64,000 nt of DNA from Hydnum rufescens UP504. Its lineage: Eukaryota; Basidiomycota; Agaricomycetes; Cantharellales; Hydnaceae. Below are positions 10,081 through 20,704 of the stretch, piece after piece (the stretch's first letter is position 1; each line of letters starts with the position of its first letter). Where the stretch lies: the NCBI GenBank assembly GCA_014904985.1, contig MU129076.1:32507-96506 (forward strand). The letters are read 5' to 3'. The notes beneath the pieces were generated by a model that was not told the DNA's origin, did no database searches, and saw only the letters and a list, made by a program, of their open reading frames with translations. The position numbers were made by a program, and so were the translations under genes.

Positions 10081-12816
10081 ATGACGGTCCCCGATTGCAA
10101 CGTCGTTCCCCTCCCCGAAAACCTCGACCTCAACAGACTTGCTTTTGAAGTTCCGAACACCAGAAAACCAGGGCAGACTGGTCAGTCCTCCGAGTACACT
10201 CCCAGTGCGGGGCCCCTCACCTGTCAAAACATCTTGCAGGGAATTGGCGCAATGGTGAGGGCATCGCGTCGCTGCCAGTGTCTCTAGGACGACATCTTAC
10301 ATGGTCCTCTAGCTCTTTGGCCAGAACTCATCACCCCTGACAATCAGCCCATCAAGACTGTTCAAGACGTTTGGGCGGCTGGCCTCGCTAAAGACCCTAA
10401 AGCACCATGTCTCGGGTGGCGTCGGGTCCTCTCAACAAATCCTTTGGTTTTGGATAAGGAATACTCCTGGTTGTCATATAATGAAGTAGATCAACGTGCA
10501 CGAAACCTCGGCTCAACTCTCCACCGTTGGTTTGAAAGCGGAAAACTCACCAAGGCCAATGGCGACTTGAAAACTGTCGGCATCTGGAGTATCAACCGCC
10601 CTGGCTAGTATCTAGATCTACTTCAATTTATTCGCTAAATAACCTTGTCGTCCCCACAGAATGGCAAATTACGGCCATTGCGACGCAGAATTATGGGCTA
10701 GTCAGCGTCAGCTTATATGACACCTTGGGTCCCGACTCTGTCCAATACATCATGAATCATTCCCAACTTTCTGTCATCTTCTGTACCGTCGATAAAATCC
10801 CCCAAATTCTGCACCTTGCACCCCATCTGCCCTCGCTCAAAGTCATTGTCTCAATCGATGATCTTTCGGACGCTACTCGGCCCCTATTGCACGCTTGGGG
10901 CAAGGATAGAGGCATAGAAATCGCGGAAATGAAAGACTGTTAGTTGGATGTGAGGAAATTGTCAAAGGCCTCTCCAACTGACCCCCTATAACATCTTTTG
11001 CAGTGGAAGCTTTGGGGAAGAAGAATCCTCATGATCTCGTTTCCGTATTACCTACTCAGGTCGCCACGATATGTTACACTTCGGTAAGCTCCACTTTTCC
11101 ATCCCATTTTGCCGAGTACTAATCCGTGATCAGGGTACTACTGGCAATCCAAAAGGTTATCCACCTCTCTCCCTGGGTTTCAGACTATTGATTCCTGTTC
11201 TACAGGGGCCTTAATTACGCACGGAGCCTTTGCTGTATCAACTATCGCTAATCTTCATGGCAACCCCTTTCACAAAGGAGGACCGCTATTCAGTTATCTA
11301 CCATTAGCCCACATCTATGCAGTACGGCCGTTTCTCGGTGTTGATTATCTCCACAGGTTGATTCTTCTTCTCTAGCGCTTCGTGGAGCTATTATCCTTCT
11401 CAATGGGAATCCCCGTCGGTTACTATTCTGGCGATATCCTGCGTTTGCTCGAAGATGCTCAGACTTTAAAACCCGTCTACTTCATTTCCGTTCCCCGCGT
11501 TCTCAATCGTATCTATGCTGGGGCTACAGCCGCTCTCGCTGGTGGTGGATTGAAGGCGATGTTGCTACAGAGAGCCATCGATGCCAAGCTTCATCTTCTC
11601 CGCACTACCGGAAGCACAGATCACTTCCTTTGGGATAGGCTCGTTTTCCGCAAGGTCCGTTCCTTGCACTGTAGCATCGACGTGTATTCATGTCGATAGC
11701 GTCCAGATTCGAGCTCTGTTAGGTGGAAATGTCAAGATGTTGGCCTCGGGCTCTGCTCCAATTTCCCCGGATGTTCTTGACTTCTTGAAGATCGCCTTCG
11801 GTGGCACTGTCATGGAAGGTGGGAGTGTTGCGCTCTTGATGGTCGTTTGCATATGAATGATAACCTTGTCGACCCAGGCTATGGTATGACCGAGAACTGT
11901 GGCACTTGCCTCAGAGGTCTTGGAGTGGACAATCGTACCGCAGGTTCATGCGGCCCACCCCAGCCTTGCAATGAGGTCAAGTTGATCGATGTTCCAGAGA
12001 TGGGATACACCTCGTTTGACAAACCCTATCCCCGTGGCGAACTGTGCACTCGTGGGTACAATAATACGATCGGATATTATAAAGGTATTTCTCTTGATCT
12101 AGAGTCCGTTGTTGGTGGGATTAACACGTTTTCAGATCCTGAAAACACCAAAAAGGCACTTGATGCCGATGGATGGTTGCACACTGGTGACGTTGCGACG
12201 ATCGATAGTTCCGGCCGAGTCTCCATTATCGATCGTGTCAAGGTTTCTTGCTTCCTCTGTGACATCTTGTTGGGTGGGATGCTTATCCCTCTTTGTCCAG
12301 AACATCATGAAACTGTCCCAAGGCGAGTACGTCGCCCTCGAGAAGATCGAAAACACGTACAGCTCGGTCGGGCTCCTTGCTAACACGTTCGTCTACGGGG
12401 ACTCTCTTCGTGATCATCTGGTCGCCATTGTCGTTCCTGATCCCGTCGCGCTCGTGGAGCTTGCGCAGCGATTGAGTATCGCAAGTGATGTGAAGCCGAC
12501 GGATATTCCAGCCCTTGATAAATTGGTTGCGGATCCAAGGATCTATAAGGAAATAATGGGTGCAATGAATGCTGCGGCCCAAAAAGCAGGCCTCAAAGGG
12601 TACGTTCTGTTCTGTCTCTGGTCATTCCATTTGTCGTTCATGGGACCCTAATGATCTTGATATGTTAGCTTCGAGACGGTTAAGCGGGTTCACATTTCCA
12701 ACGAGCTCTTCACGGCTGACAATGGCATGCTCACCCCAACCTTCAAGTTGAAGCGCAAGGAGGCGACAATCAAGTATAGGAAGGAGCTGGATAATCTCTA
12801 TGTATCAAACCTTTAA
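10081..12816 (+). CDS. Long-chain acyl-CoA synthetase (FAA type, AMP-binding)
   Basis: ATP-dependent activation of long-chain fatty acids to acyl-CoA for lipid synthesis or beta-oxidation. The AMP-binding core is complete: P-loop YTSGTTGNPKG (split by an intron near 11083-11134), FSYLPLAHIYA, ASGSAPISPDVLDF, YGMTENCG, RGELCTRGYNNTIGYYK, GWLHTGDVATID, and the hinge and lysine-side region DRVKNIMKLSQGEYVALEKIE. The C-terminal domain ends NGMLTPTFKLKRKEATIKY. Length is about 690 residues, usual for the family. About ten introns are consistent in phase; the one at 10604-10659 uses a GC donor. The junction after KPGQTG (10190-10290) is unresolved. The last residues are SNL, loosely like a peroxisomal targeting tripeptide, but I would not assign location from that. 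Confidence 0.92.
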
Positions 12817-13224
12817 TCGTATACCTACTCGGCCCCTCATAGATATTCCCTGATCCCTTCTGATGCATGCATTCTATCCCCATCACAATTCTCTCACTTG
12901 TTCCTCAGCTGTTGTCGACCTGACATTCTAGGCCAGAAAGCCACACCAGCTTCACGCCGATCATGGGGTACGTGAGAAACAGTAGGCAACATCTCAGAAA
13001 CACTTGAGCACCTGAAGCCCGTAACCACCAGAGAGCTGAAACTGACGCTTCTATGCCTCAAGTCCTTCCCCATGGCCAGCAGGATTCACCTCGGACGTGA
13101 GAAAATTTGGGTAGAAACGGATTGAGTAGGAGGTTTCTGGGAGTAGCCGACAGGTGCCTAACTTCGTAGACCTTTGGCATGATATCTGTCAATTCGGTTC
13201 GGGAAGGTTACTCCGCCAACCACC
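12817..13224. other. Intergenic spacer
   Basis: 3' region of the acyl-CoA synthetase and presumed promoter of the next gene. I see no open frame of interest and no repeats. Confidence 0.4.
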
Positions 13225-14921
13225 ATGAGTCTCCGCGATCAGAGCGAGTTGTCCTCTCCCCTAGCGCGCTCGTCCCTTGGTGGTTCTGGACCAGCATACC
13301 ACCCTCTTCTAAATCTGTATATCAGTATAGTCTCTTGGCTACACGCCTGGATGGCTTGGAGACTTGAGGACATTCATTCTCTACTTTATATCTCGTTGAG
13401 CATGGTCTTGATGCGAGCGGGTCGCCCTGCTTATGATTCTCACCCTGAACGCACTGGAGTCGTCATCATGGGCGCCGGAGAGGGTACGTCCTGTCCGCTT
13501 CATCCCTACGCTCAATTCAGCTCTCTCACACGGGTCAAGACGTGTAGGTATCGGGCAAATGTTATCATTGAAATTTGCTGGGGCCGGTTATACAGTATTC
13601 GCGTGCCTTCCGCACGGTACGCACATGTCAGTTGTTCACTGACAATGGCCCCACGACCTATTTTGTTCTTGCCAAAGACGTTCAAACCCCTCGTGGGACG
13701 TCATCTAGTTCGGGTGCCTCTCATTTACTGTACACCTTGGCAAACCAAAAGGGCGCGTAATCAGCGAGATGGGCCGCGGTGGGTTGGGACGATCGTCCCT
13801 CTGATGTTCGACGCCTCTACCGCTGAGGGGTGCGAACAAGCGGTGGATACCATCGCCGCGTACTGCGAACGCCACAACATACGCCTTCGCTCCATGGTTG
13901 TCCCCCCAATCACGCCCTCTGCTCACGTCGAGTCCGGCAGTATTTCGCCAGCTGAATCAACGATAAGCGGTATGCGGTGGACGGCAAAACGACGCATCGT
14001 CCCATCAGTGCCATTTTTGCAAACAACACAATCAGCCCTTCATGATGCAATGTCGTGTTCTATCTTTCAGCCGTTGGCTGTAATTCAAGCCCTTTCTGAG
14101 CTTCTAAGCCACTCTCAGGGCCAGGTTCTCTTTCTCTCGGGATGCAATGAGTCTAGCTTTCGCCGTCAGTATTTACACCTCTATTCTCCTTGGCCCATCG
14201 GCTTCGCGATTAAAGATGCTTTCTGTGTGATCTGGTACGAATTCGCTCAATAGCTTCACAAGGAATCATCGCTCTGTGCGATGCCGCAAGAGAAACGTCG
14301 CCCACACACTCTCATCTGAACTACGACCTTTGGGCATCTTCGTATCTGTGATATCTGCGGGTTTGTTGAGAGAACAGTACTCTCCGGCAGAAGTGCACCG
14401 TTTAACTACAATCCCTCGCCCCTTAGGTCCGTTACAGAAGAAAGCAGAGTCTGCAGTCGCGCTCGATCGGGATCCATGTAGGCCATCAACGTTGTGCAGC
14501 CTGTGATTCATCTTACGAACCTTGAATACGAATGCTAGATTCGATGCGTCGATGCCTCGCAATGCTTTCGCTCCTGTGGGCCATAGACGACGAAACGTGT
14601 TTCACCCTTGTACAACATGTCATCGAATCCAGGTGAGCGTGATTCAAGACTCGCTATGGGGGGGTCATTATTTCCCCCCGCCCCGAAACGGCACCCTTGT
14701 ATCGATATTATAGGCTGAGCAAGGATTATTATAGGTATCCCCGGACATCGTACAGCTTTGGCATCGACGTGCTAGCAGAGCGCCTGTCATCCATTATTCC
14801 GCATAGCGTCTGGGATTTGGCACAGCCTGTAAATCCAAACGACTCGCTCTATGAAAATTCTATCCTCGATATCCTCGACATGTTGAATCCCCCTTTCACA
14901 CTGCCCGCAATTGTTCTCTGA
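13225..14921 (+). CDS. SDR-fold protein, DUF1776-like
   Basis: A membrane-proximal N-terminus (LNLYISIVSWLHAWMAW) is followed by a Rossmann-type segment. Joining across the intron near 13482-13548 gives VVIMGAGEGIGQMLSLKFAGAGYTVFA, which matches the glycine-rich dinucleotide motif of short-chain dehydrogenases. Later blocks are SGASHLLYTLANQKG, MFDASTAEGCEQAVDTIAAYC, HTLSSELRPLGIFVSVISAGL, and the C-terminus DVLAERLSSIIPHSVWDLAQ to a stop at 14921. The arrangement resembles fungal DUF1776 proteins, an SDR-related family of unknown function. Frames change near 13760 and 14080-14260; I cannot tell introns from damage there. The last 70 bp of coding sequence and 3' region recur at 21924-22095. 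Confidence 0.6.
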
Positions 14922-15037
14922 ACCGTACGCATCATGCCACAGTCCTGTGTATTTTTTTTTCTTTTTTTTTTTTGCAATCCCACATGGCCGGTTCCGCAGT
15001 ATTTGCCTTGTGAAATCAATGGAGTGTTCGCCAACCG
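14851..15037 (+). repeat. 3' end of SDR-like gene, left copy of a flanking duplication
   Basis: Contains the final codons of the SDR-like gene (CTCGATATCCTCGACATGTT and on to the stop), a T-rich run and GCAATCCCACATGG, ending GTGTTCGCC. The same order of sequence is found at 21924-22095 on the other side of the 7-kb repeat island. The right copy has an extra 22 bp (GTCATCTTGTTGAATG region) and several CpG-to-TpG/CpA changes. Confidence 0.85.
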
Positions 15038-15796
15038 TATGTGTGCTGCTGTTAATAACAAAAACTAGTCATTCTGGCAGCCCTGCACTATACTGTAAAC
15101 TGAGGGAATATGAAGGTAACAATTAGATAGCCAAACCACTTGTGGTAACATCTAGTTAACTAAGTACACATGGTTTGATATTATATAGTGGTAGTAGTAG
15201 TTAAAAGCCAAGGTCCTATAAGCATATATGAAAATGGAGTTCATGATGTCCCTCTGTGATGGTGAGAGGTCAGACCCTAATGTGGCATCCAATAGCTCTA
15301 TATCCGAGGGCTCGTGTGCCGCCGCGTTCCCAAATAACCCGTATGAATAATCAGTCAGTCATTATTTCGGTCTTCCCAGGGGTCTCCGATACATGAATTA
15401 GAGAGGCCCTGCATATGTAAAAATAAAAAACCCACGGTTTCGTGGAGGGTGTACTAGGATATAAAAGGAAATACAGGAGCCCCGCGCATGGGCAAGGGGA
15501 CTGGGGTATCCCCACGGCAGCGCCATGCAGCGGGCAGGGTCATAATATGTAATCTATATTAGTAACCCATTACTAGACTTAGAGACCAGTCAAGCAAGCC
15601 AGGTATGGGAGTTGCTGTAGTATATATAGATTGCTGCCTATTAGTGGGGTCATGTCAGGGCTATAGGTTCAAGTCACATGGTGACTGGGTTTTTGGTGGC
15701 ACTTTACATAATGCCAGTTGACACCTTGATTTGTAATACATTGTACTGGGAATGTCCCAGATATTACAAGTATCATGTTTTTATTTATAAATACCC

Positions 15797-15804
15797 CCTA
15801 GGAT
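15797..15804. other. Target-site duplication, left (CCTAGGAT)
   Basis: Eight bases immediately before the left terminus of the foldback element. An identical octamer follows the right terminus at 16499-16506. Unit B has a single CCTAGGAT at the matching position (19122-19129) with no insertion, so this is a genuine filled/empty pair. Confidence 0.85.
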
Positions 15805-16498
15805 TATGGTTGCTGAAGTTAGGTTACAAACCTTGGAAACCTGAGTTTGAACCTGAACCTGACCTGTGGTCAGGTTCAGGTTAAGTTCAGGTTTTGGGCC
15901 CCCAGGTTTTCAGGTTTAGGTTAGGTTCAGGTTTAACCAAGGTTCAAACCTGAAATCACAAGCCCCTTCAGACATGAGAAATACCTGAGCTGTACACTGA
16001 TTTTAACCATAATCAAGAATGAGTCATCAATTCTGCCAAGTTCCAGAATTATGTAAGCAGGTTTCTTAGTGGAGAAATATGTCACTTTGAAGTGAAGTTA
16101 AACATAAAACCTCATGCAAAGTTTACATTGACTATCCATAGTCTATGTATAGTCAATGTAAACTTTGCATGAGGTTTTATGTTTAATTTCACTTCAAAGA
16201 ATATATTTCTCCACCAATGAACCTGTTTACATAATTCTGGAACTTGCCAGAATTGATGACTTGTTCTGGATTACAATTAAAATCAGTGTTCAGCTCAGAT
16301 ATTTCTCATGTCTGAAGGGGCTCATGATTTCAGGTTTGAACCTGAGTTAAACCTGAACCTAACCTGAACCTAACCTAACATAGGTTTTCTTCAGGTTAGG
16401 TTCAGGTTTTACCAATTGAGGAGATTCAGGTTTTGGTTAAGTTCAGGTTTTGCTCAAATGGGGCAAAACCTGACCTGAACCTGACTTTGGCAACCATA
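15805..16498. mobile_element. Foldback hAT-like non-autonomous transposon, copy A (694 bp)
   Basis: Termini are TATGGTTGC and GCAACCATA, perfect 9-bp inverted repeats. The inversion extends inwards through most of the element, so each half is roughly the reverse complement of the other; a nearly perfect hairpin core lies at about 16086-16203. Subterminal regions contain many copies of AGGTTCAGGTT in both orientations, as expected for transposase-binding arrays. Flanking 8-bp duplications CCTAGGAT and an empty site in unit B show insertion after the unit duplicated. An 8-bp duplication is typical of the hAT superfamily. There is no open reading frame, so it must have moved with a transposase supplied from elsewhere. 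Confidence 0.85.
16086..16203. repeat. Hairpin core of foldback element A
   Basis: Two arms of about 55 bases (around AACATAAAACCTCATGCAAA on the left and its complement on the right) flank a short centre near 16138-16148. As single strand or RNA this would form a very stable stem. The matching core in element B lies near 19490-19610. Confidence 0.85.
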
Positions 16499-17044
16499 CC
16501 TAGGATATCCTGTGTTACAGAGCATCTTAGGCCTTATCAACACATATATATATATATATATTTTCCCCTAGTTAAGATCTGAAACTAATAGCCTAGGCTG
16601 AATAGAGAGGCAGAAGATTGCTCCCCTTGATACCCCTAGGAGATGGCATAGGCTTGGTAGGAATGAGGGGAGAGTGCACTGTATGTGATGGAGTCAGGTA
16701 GACAACCCTAAAGAGGATGCACTTCAAGGCCCACATAGAGCTAGGGAATTGGATTTCCCTTTGTGCTTCTTCCTGCTTGCCTTCTTCATCATCTCTTGCT
16801 CCTCATCTACAAACATTTATAAGATTGCAAAGAAATAGAAGATATTGGTCTGACTGTAGATTAGTTTCAGGGCATTACCCTCCCTGATCCTCTCTGCAAG
16901 TGGTGTGGAGTGGTTTGGCATGACAAATGTCATTTTGGTCAAGTTGGTTTTGACCTTGGACCTCATCAGATGTTCCTGGACCATTTCACCTCCATGAGTT
17001 CCTGAAGTGCACAGGTTAGTGAGATGATTTGGAGAAGATACATT

Positions 17045-17704
17045 TGTTGGGTAATAAGTTCCATCTCCATGGAGGGGATAGCTCAGCTGGTGGAACACCT
17101 GTCTAGAAGGCACGAGGTCCCAGGTTCAAAAAACCCTGGTTCCACCACAATTTTCAGTCAAATAACAACATTGACAGAGCTTACCATAGAACATCTCTGT
17201 TCATGGAAGATCAAAGCTGACATCTATGTGTAATTTCAACTTGTATTCATGCCTATTTTGACACCATGCCTGGCACAAGAGATTCCATTCATTTCAGTAT
17301 CCAGTGCTGTGGAGGCTTCCAAAGCACTCTCAGCATATCTGAGAACAACAGGTATCATATGTTGTGATATCAATGAGTGGGATGGGCACCACCTACTGTA
17401 ATTCACCCTCAAAAAGGTATGTCTTAGATGGGTTTGATTTGCATCCACAAACCTAAGAGGTATTCTCAGTATAGGCATGTCTAAGGCATGCCTGAGTAGT
17501 ATCCCCAAGGGCATTTTTTTCTAAGCCTACCATATAGACATGTCTGAACTAGCTTGCCACAGGCACCACCTGGGAGAGTTTTTTGACCAGTCAGAGAGTG
17601 TTATAGGTCTAATGAGGTATTTTCTGGTACCTTAGAGGTGTCTATGGGGGCTTACTGTGGAGTGTGTCTACTAGTGTCCAATGGTGTCCTGCTCAGGTAG
17701 CATT
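17045..17704. mobile_element. Segment present only in unit A; candidate SINE-like insertion
   Basis: Unit B runs directly from ACACATT (20141-20147) into ACTAGGAGG, whereas unit A has 660 extra bases between ATACATT and ACTAGGAGG. CATT lies at both edges (17041-17044 and 17701-17704). The tRNA-like head is near its left end. Insertion with a 4-bp duplication and deletion from B through CATT microhomology are both possible. The 3' part contains many short TGTCTAG motifs that continue outside it, which argues for caution. Confidence 0.5.
17071..17147 (+). other. tRNA-like sequence, probably a SINE head
   Basis: An A box TAGCTCAGCTGG is at 17079-17090 and a B box-like GGTTCAAA at 17123-17130, spaced as in a tRNA gene, and the sequence ends TTCCACCA. 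The acceptor stem pairs 6 of 7 (GGAGGGG with TTCCACC). The anticodon stem does not pair and the T loop is three bases too long, so it should not be a working tRNA. It sits inside a 660-bp segment (17045-17704) that is absent from the matching place in unit B. This fits a tRNA-derived retroposon. Confidence 0.6.
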
Positions 17705-19121
17705 ACTAGGAGGTGCCTCATGGTGTCTAGATAAATGATTGTGGTACCATTGGAGTATTGGCTTTGTAATGTCTAGTAGTGTCTAGGGTACATATTGTAG
17801 GCACCTACCCAGGTTGCATGGAATGGATGATGTCCCATAGTGTCTAGATCAATAATTTGGGTGCTATCAGAGTGCTTGTGAGAAAATTGTGGAAGAATTG
17901 GGACTTAGACCTGGACAATTATTGAGAAGGCTCATAGGTATGTCAAGATGTGTCTAACCAGTCATAGACATGCTTAAGCATGCCTAGACACACATAGACA
18001 CATCTACTGTAGATCTAGACATGTCTAGCTGGACTCATGCAGTGGCAACCATTTGCTAAGGTCACATATAAATGTGTTACATAAGTACCCATATGTGGAA
18101 TATTATCCCCTGAGCTTGGTGCAAGGCACCAGCACCTAGCTCCAGGACTTGATAAGCATAGTAGACTCAATTAAGTGAGTTGTTCCAATAGTAGAGCCTA
18201 CATCATTAGCTCTAGTGTGGAAACACCCATGTGTGTCTGCATTTATTTTAATTATGTAATACCCAAATGCAGAAATACATCAAGTACATCCAAAGTGTAC
18301 CTAAAGCCATCCAGCCCAATCTAGTCCCATGACCAGAGGGAGATGGTCCAAATGGGTAAATGGGCCCAAGAGGACCCCACTGACAAAATGAAACCCAGAC
18401 TTCCAAATGCAGTTCAACCTTGAATAAACAATAACAAAAACCAGTCATTCTGGCAGCCCAGCACCATACTGTAAAGTGAGGGAATATGAAGGTAGCAATT
18501 AGGCAGACCACTTGTGGTAATATCTGGTTAACTAAGTACACATGGCTCGATATTATATGGTGGTTGTGGTAGTTGAGAGCAAAGGCTTGTGGCAGTCCCA
18601 TAAGTATATGTGAAGATAGAGTTCATGATCTCCCTCTGTGATGGTGAGAGGTCAGATCCTAATGTTGCATCTGATAGCTCTATATCTGAGGGCTTGTGTG
18701 CTGCCATGTTCCCAAATAACCTGCTTTAATAATCAGTCAGCCATTATTTTGGTCTTCCCAGGGGTCTCTGATACATGAATTAGAGAGGCCTTACATATGT
18801 AAAAAAAAAAAAAAACTAGCACACAGTAGCAAGGGGACCAGGGTATCCCCATGGCAGCACCACACAGTGGACAGGGTGTCCCTGCAATATGTAACCTATA
18901 TTAGTAATTTATTACTAGACTTGGAGACCAGTCAAGCAAGCCAACTAGGGGAGTTGCTGCAGTATATAGGCTATATTGACTGCAGCCTAGTGGGGTTATG
19001 TCAGGGCTATAGGTGACTGGGTTCTTGGTGGCACTTTACATAATGCCAGCTGATGCCTTGATTTGTAATACATTGTATGGCCCAGATATTACAAGTATCA
19101 TGTTTTCATTTATAGATACCC

Positions 19122-19129
19122 CCTAGGAT
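19122..19129. other. Empty insertion site (CCTAGGAT) matching element A
   Basis: Unit B carries a single CCTAGGAT here, in the same context (TAGATACC before it, ATCCTGTGTTACAG after it) that flanks the filled site in unit A. Confidence 0.85.
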
Positions 19130-19211
19130 ATCCTGTGTTACAGAGCATCTTAGGCCCTACATATATTGTTTTCTCCCTAATTAAGATCTGAAACTAATAG
19201 CCTAGGCTGAA

Positions 19212-19837
19212 TATGGTTGCTGAAGTTTGGTTACAACCCTGGAAGCCTGAGTTCAAACCTGGACCTCACCTGTGGTCAGGTTCAGGTTAAGTTCAGGTTT
19301 TGGGCCCCTGGGTTTTCAGGTTCAGGTTAGGTTCAGGTTTAACTGAGGTTCAAACCTGAAATCATGAGCCCCTTCAAACATGAGAAATACCTGAGCTGAA
19401 CACTGATTTTAACCATAATCCAGAATGAGTCATCAATTCTGGCAAGTTCCAGAATTATGTAAGCAGGTTCTTTAGTGGAGAAATATGTTACTTTGAAGTG
19501 AAGTTAAACATAAAACCTCATGCAAAGTTTATATTGACTATAGTTCATTTATAGTCAATACAAACTTTGCATGAGCTTTAATGTTTAACTTCACTTCAAA
19601 GTAACATATTTCTCCACCAAGGAACCTGCTTACATAATTCTGGATTATGGTTAAAATCAGTCATGTCTGAAGGGGCTCATGATTTCAGGTTTGAACCTGG
19701 GTTAAACCTGAGCCTAACATAGGTTTTCTTCAGGTTAGGTTCAGGTTTTACCAATTGAGGAGATTCAGGTTTTGGTTAAGTTCAGGTTTTGCCCAAATGG
19801 GGCAAAATCTGACCTGAACTTGACTTTGACAACCATA
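19212..19837. mobile_element. Foldback hAT-like transposon, copy B (626 bp)
   Basis: Same family as copy A: left end TATGGTTGCTGAAG, right end TTTGACAACCATA, the same AGGTTCAGGTT subterminal arrays and the same internal hairpin. It sits at a different place in the unit from copy A. Its flanks (AGGCTGAA and TATGTGAT) are not duplicated. Compared with unit A, about 80 bp of host sequence (16603-16681) is missing at this point, so the target duplication was probably lost with a flanking deletion. Confidence 0.85.
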
Positions 19838-20704
19838 TATGTGATGGAATCAGCCAGACAACCCCAAAGAGGAGGCACTGTGAGACCCACATAGAGAAGC
19901 TAGTGAGTTGGATTTCCCTTTGCCCTGCTTGACTTCTTCTTCTCTTGCTCCTCATCTACAAACATTTATAGCACAAACAAATAGTAGACCTTGGACTGAC
20001 CATAGATTAGCTTCAGAGTATTACCTTCCTTGATCCTCTCTGCAAGGGGTGTGCATTGGTTCACCATGACAAAGGACATCTTAGTGGGATTGCTTTTGGC
20101 CTTGGACCTTATCAGAGGTTAGTGAGATGATTTGGAGAAGACACATTACTAGGAGGTGCCTCATGGTGTCTAGAAAATGGTTGTGGTACCATTGGAATAT
20201 TGGACTTTGTAATGTCTAGTAGTGTCTAGAGTACATATTGTAGGCACCTACTCAGGTTGCATGGAATGGATGGTGTCCCATAGTGTCTATATCAATAATT
20301 TGGGTGCTGTCAGAGTGCTTGTGAGAAAACTGTGGAAGGATTGGGACTTGGACCTAGACAATGATTGAGAAGGCTCATAGGTACAGTACAGTATGTCAAG
20401 ATGTGTCTAAATAGTCATAGACATGTCTAAGCATGTCTAGACTCATGCAGTGGCAACAATTTGCTAAGATCACATATACATGTGTTATATAAGTATAAGT
20501 ACTCATATATGGAATATTATGCAAAGATCCATGTGTCTGCATTTATTTTAACTATGTAATACCCAAATACATCCAAAGTGTACCTAACCCATCCAGCCCA
20601 ATCTAGTCCCATGACCAGAGGGGGATTGGTAAAGGGGCCCTCAGAGGACCCTGCTGAAAAAAAAAACCCAGACCTCCAAATGTAGTTCAGCCTTGAATAA
20701 ATAA

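Larger units (their letters stand above)
15053..18423 (+). repeat. Large direct repeat, unit A (3.4 kb)
   Basis: First of two adjacent copies of a non-coding unit. It begins AACAAAAACTAGTCATTCTGGCAG-like at 15053-15080 and the second copy begins with almost the same bases at 18424. Colinear matches continue across the unit: 15120-15425 with 18490-18800, 15540-15720 with 18880-19060, 16680-17040 with 19845-20147, 17705-18060 with 20148-20480, and 18240-18423 with 20530-20704. Unit A is longer because it holds segments missing from B, including 17045-17704. Nothing in it looks protein-coding. CpG is rare after about 15.55 kb. I cannot classify the unit as a known transposon. Confidence 0.85.
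18424..20704 (+). repeat. Large direct repeat, unit B (2.3 kb)
   Basis: Second copy of the unit described at 15053-18423, shortened by several deletions. In the first 400 bp many CpG sites of unit A appear here as TpG or CpA; for example GCTCGTGTGCCGCCGCG in A near 15310 is GCTTGTGTGCTGCCATG in B. This is the signature of 5-methylcytosine deamination. It ends with CAGCCTTGAATAAATAATT near 20704, matching the end of A. Confidence 0.85.

Noticed and set aside
15840..16480. AGGTTCAGGTT / CCTGAACCTAA runs as internal telomere-like repeats
   Set aside because: The runs occur in both orientations inside a self-complementary element with defined ends and a target duplication; they belong to the transposon.
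17071..17147. Functional tRNA gene
   Set aside because: The A box is good, but the anticodon stem does not pair, the T loop is oversized, and CCA is encoded, which eukaryotic tRNA genes do not need. A tRNA-derived repeat is the better reading.
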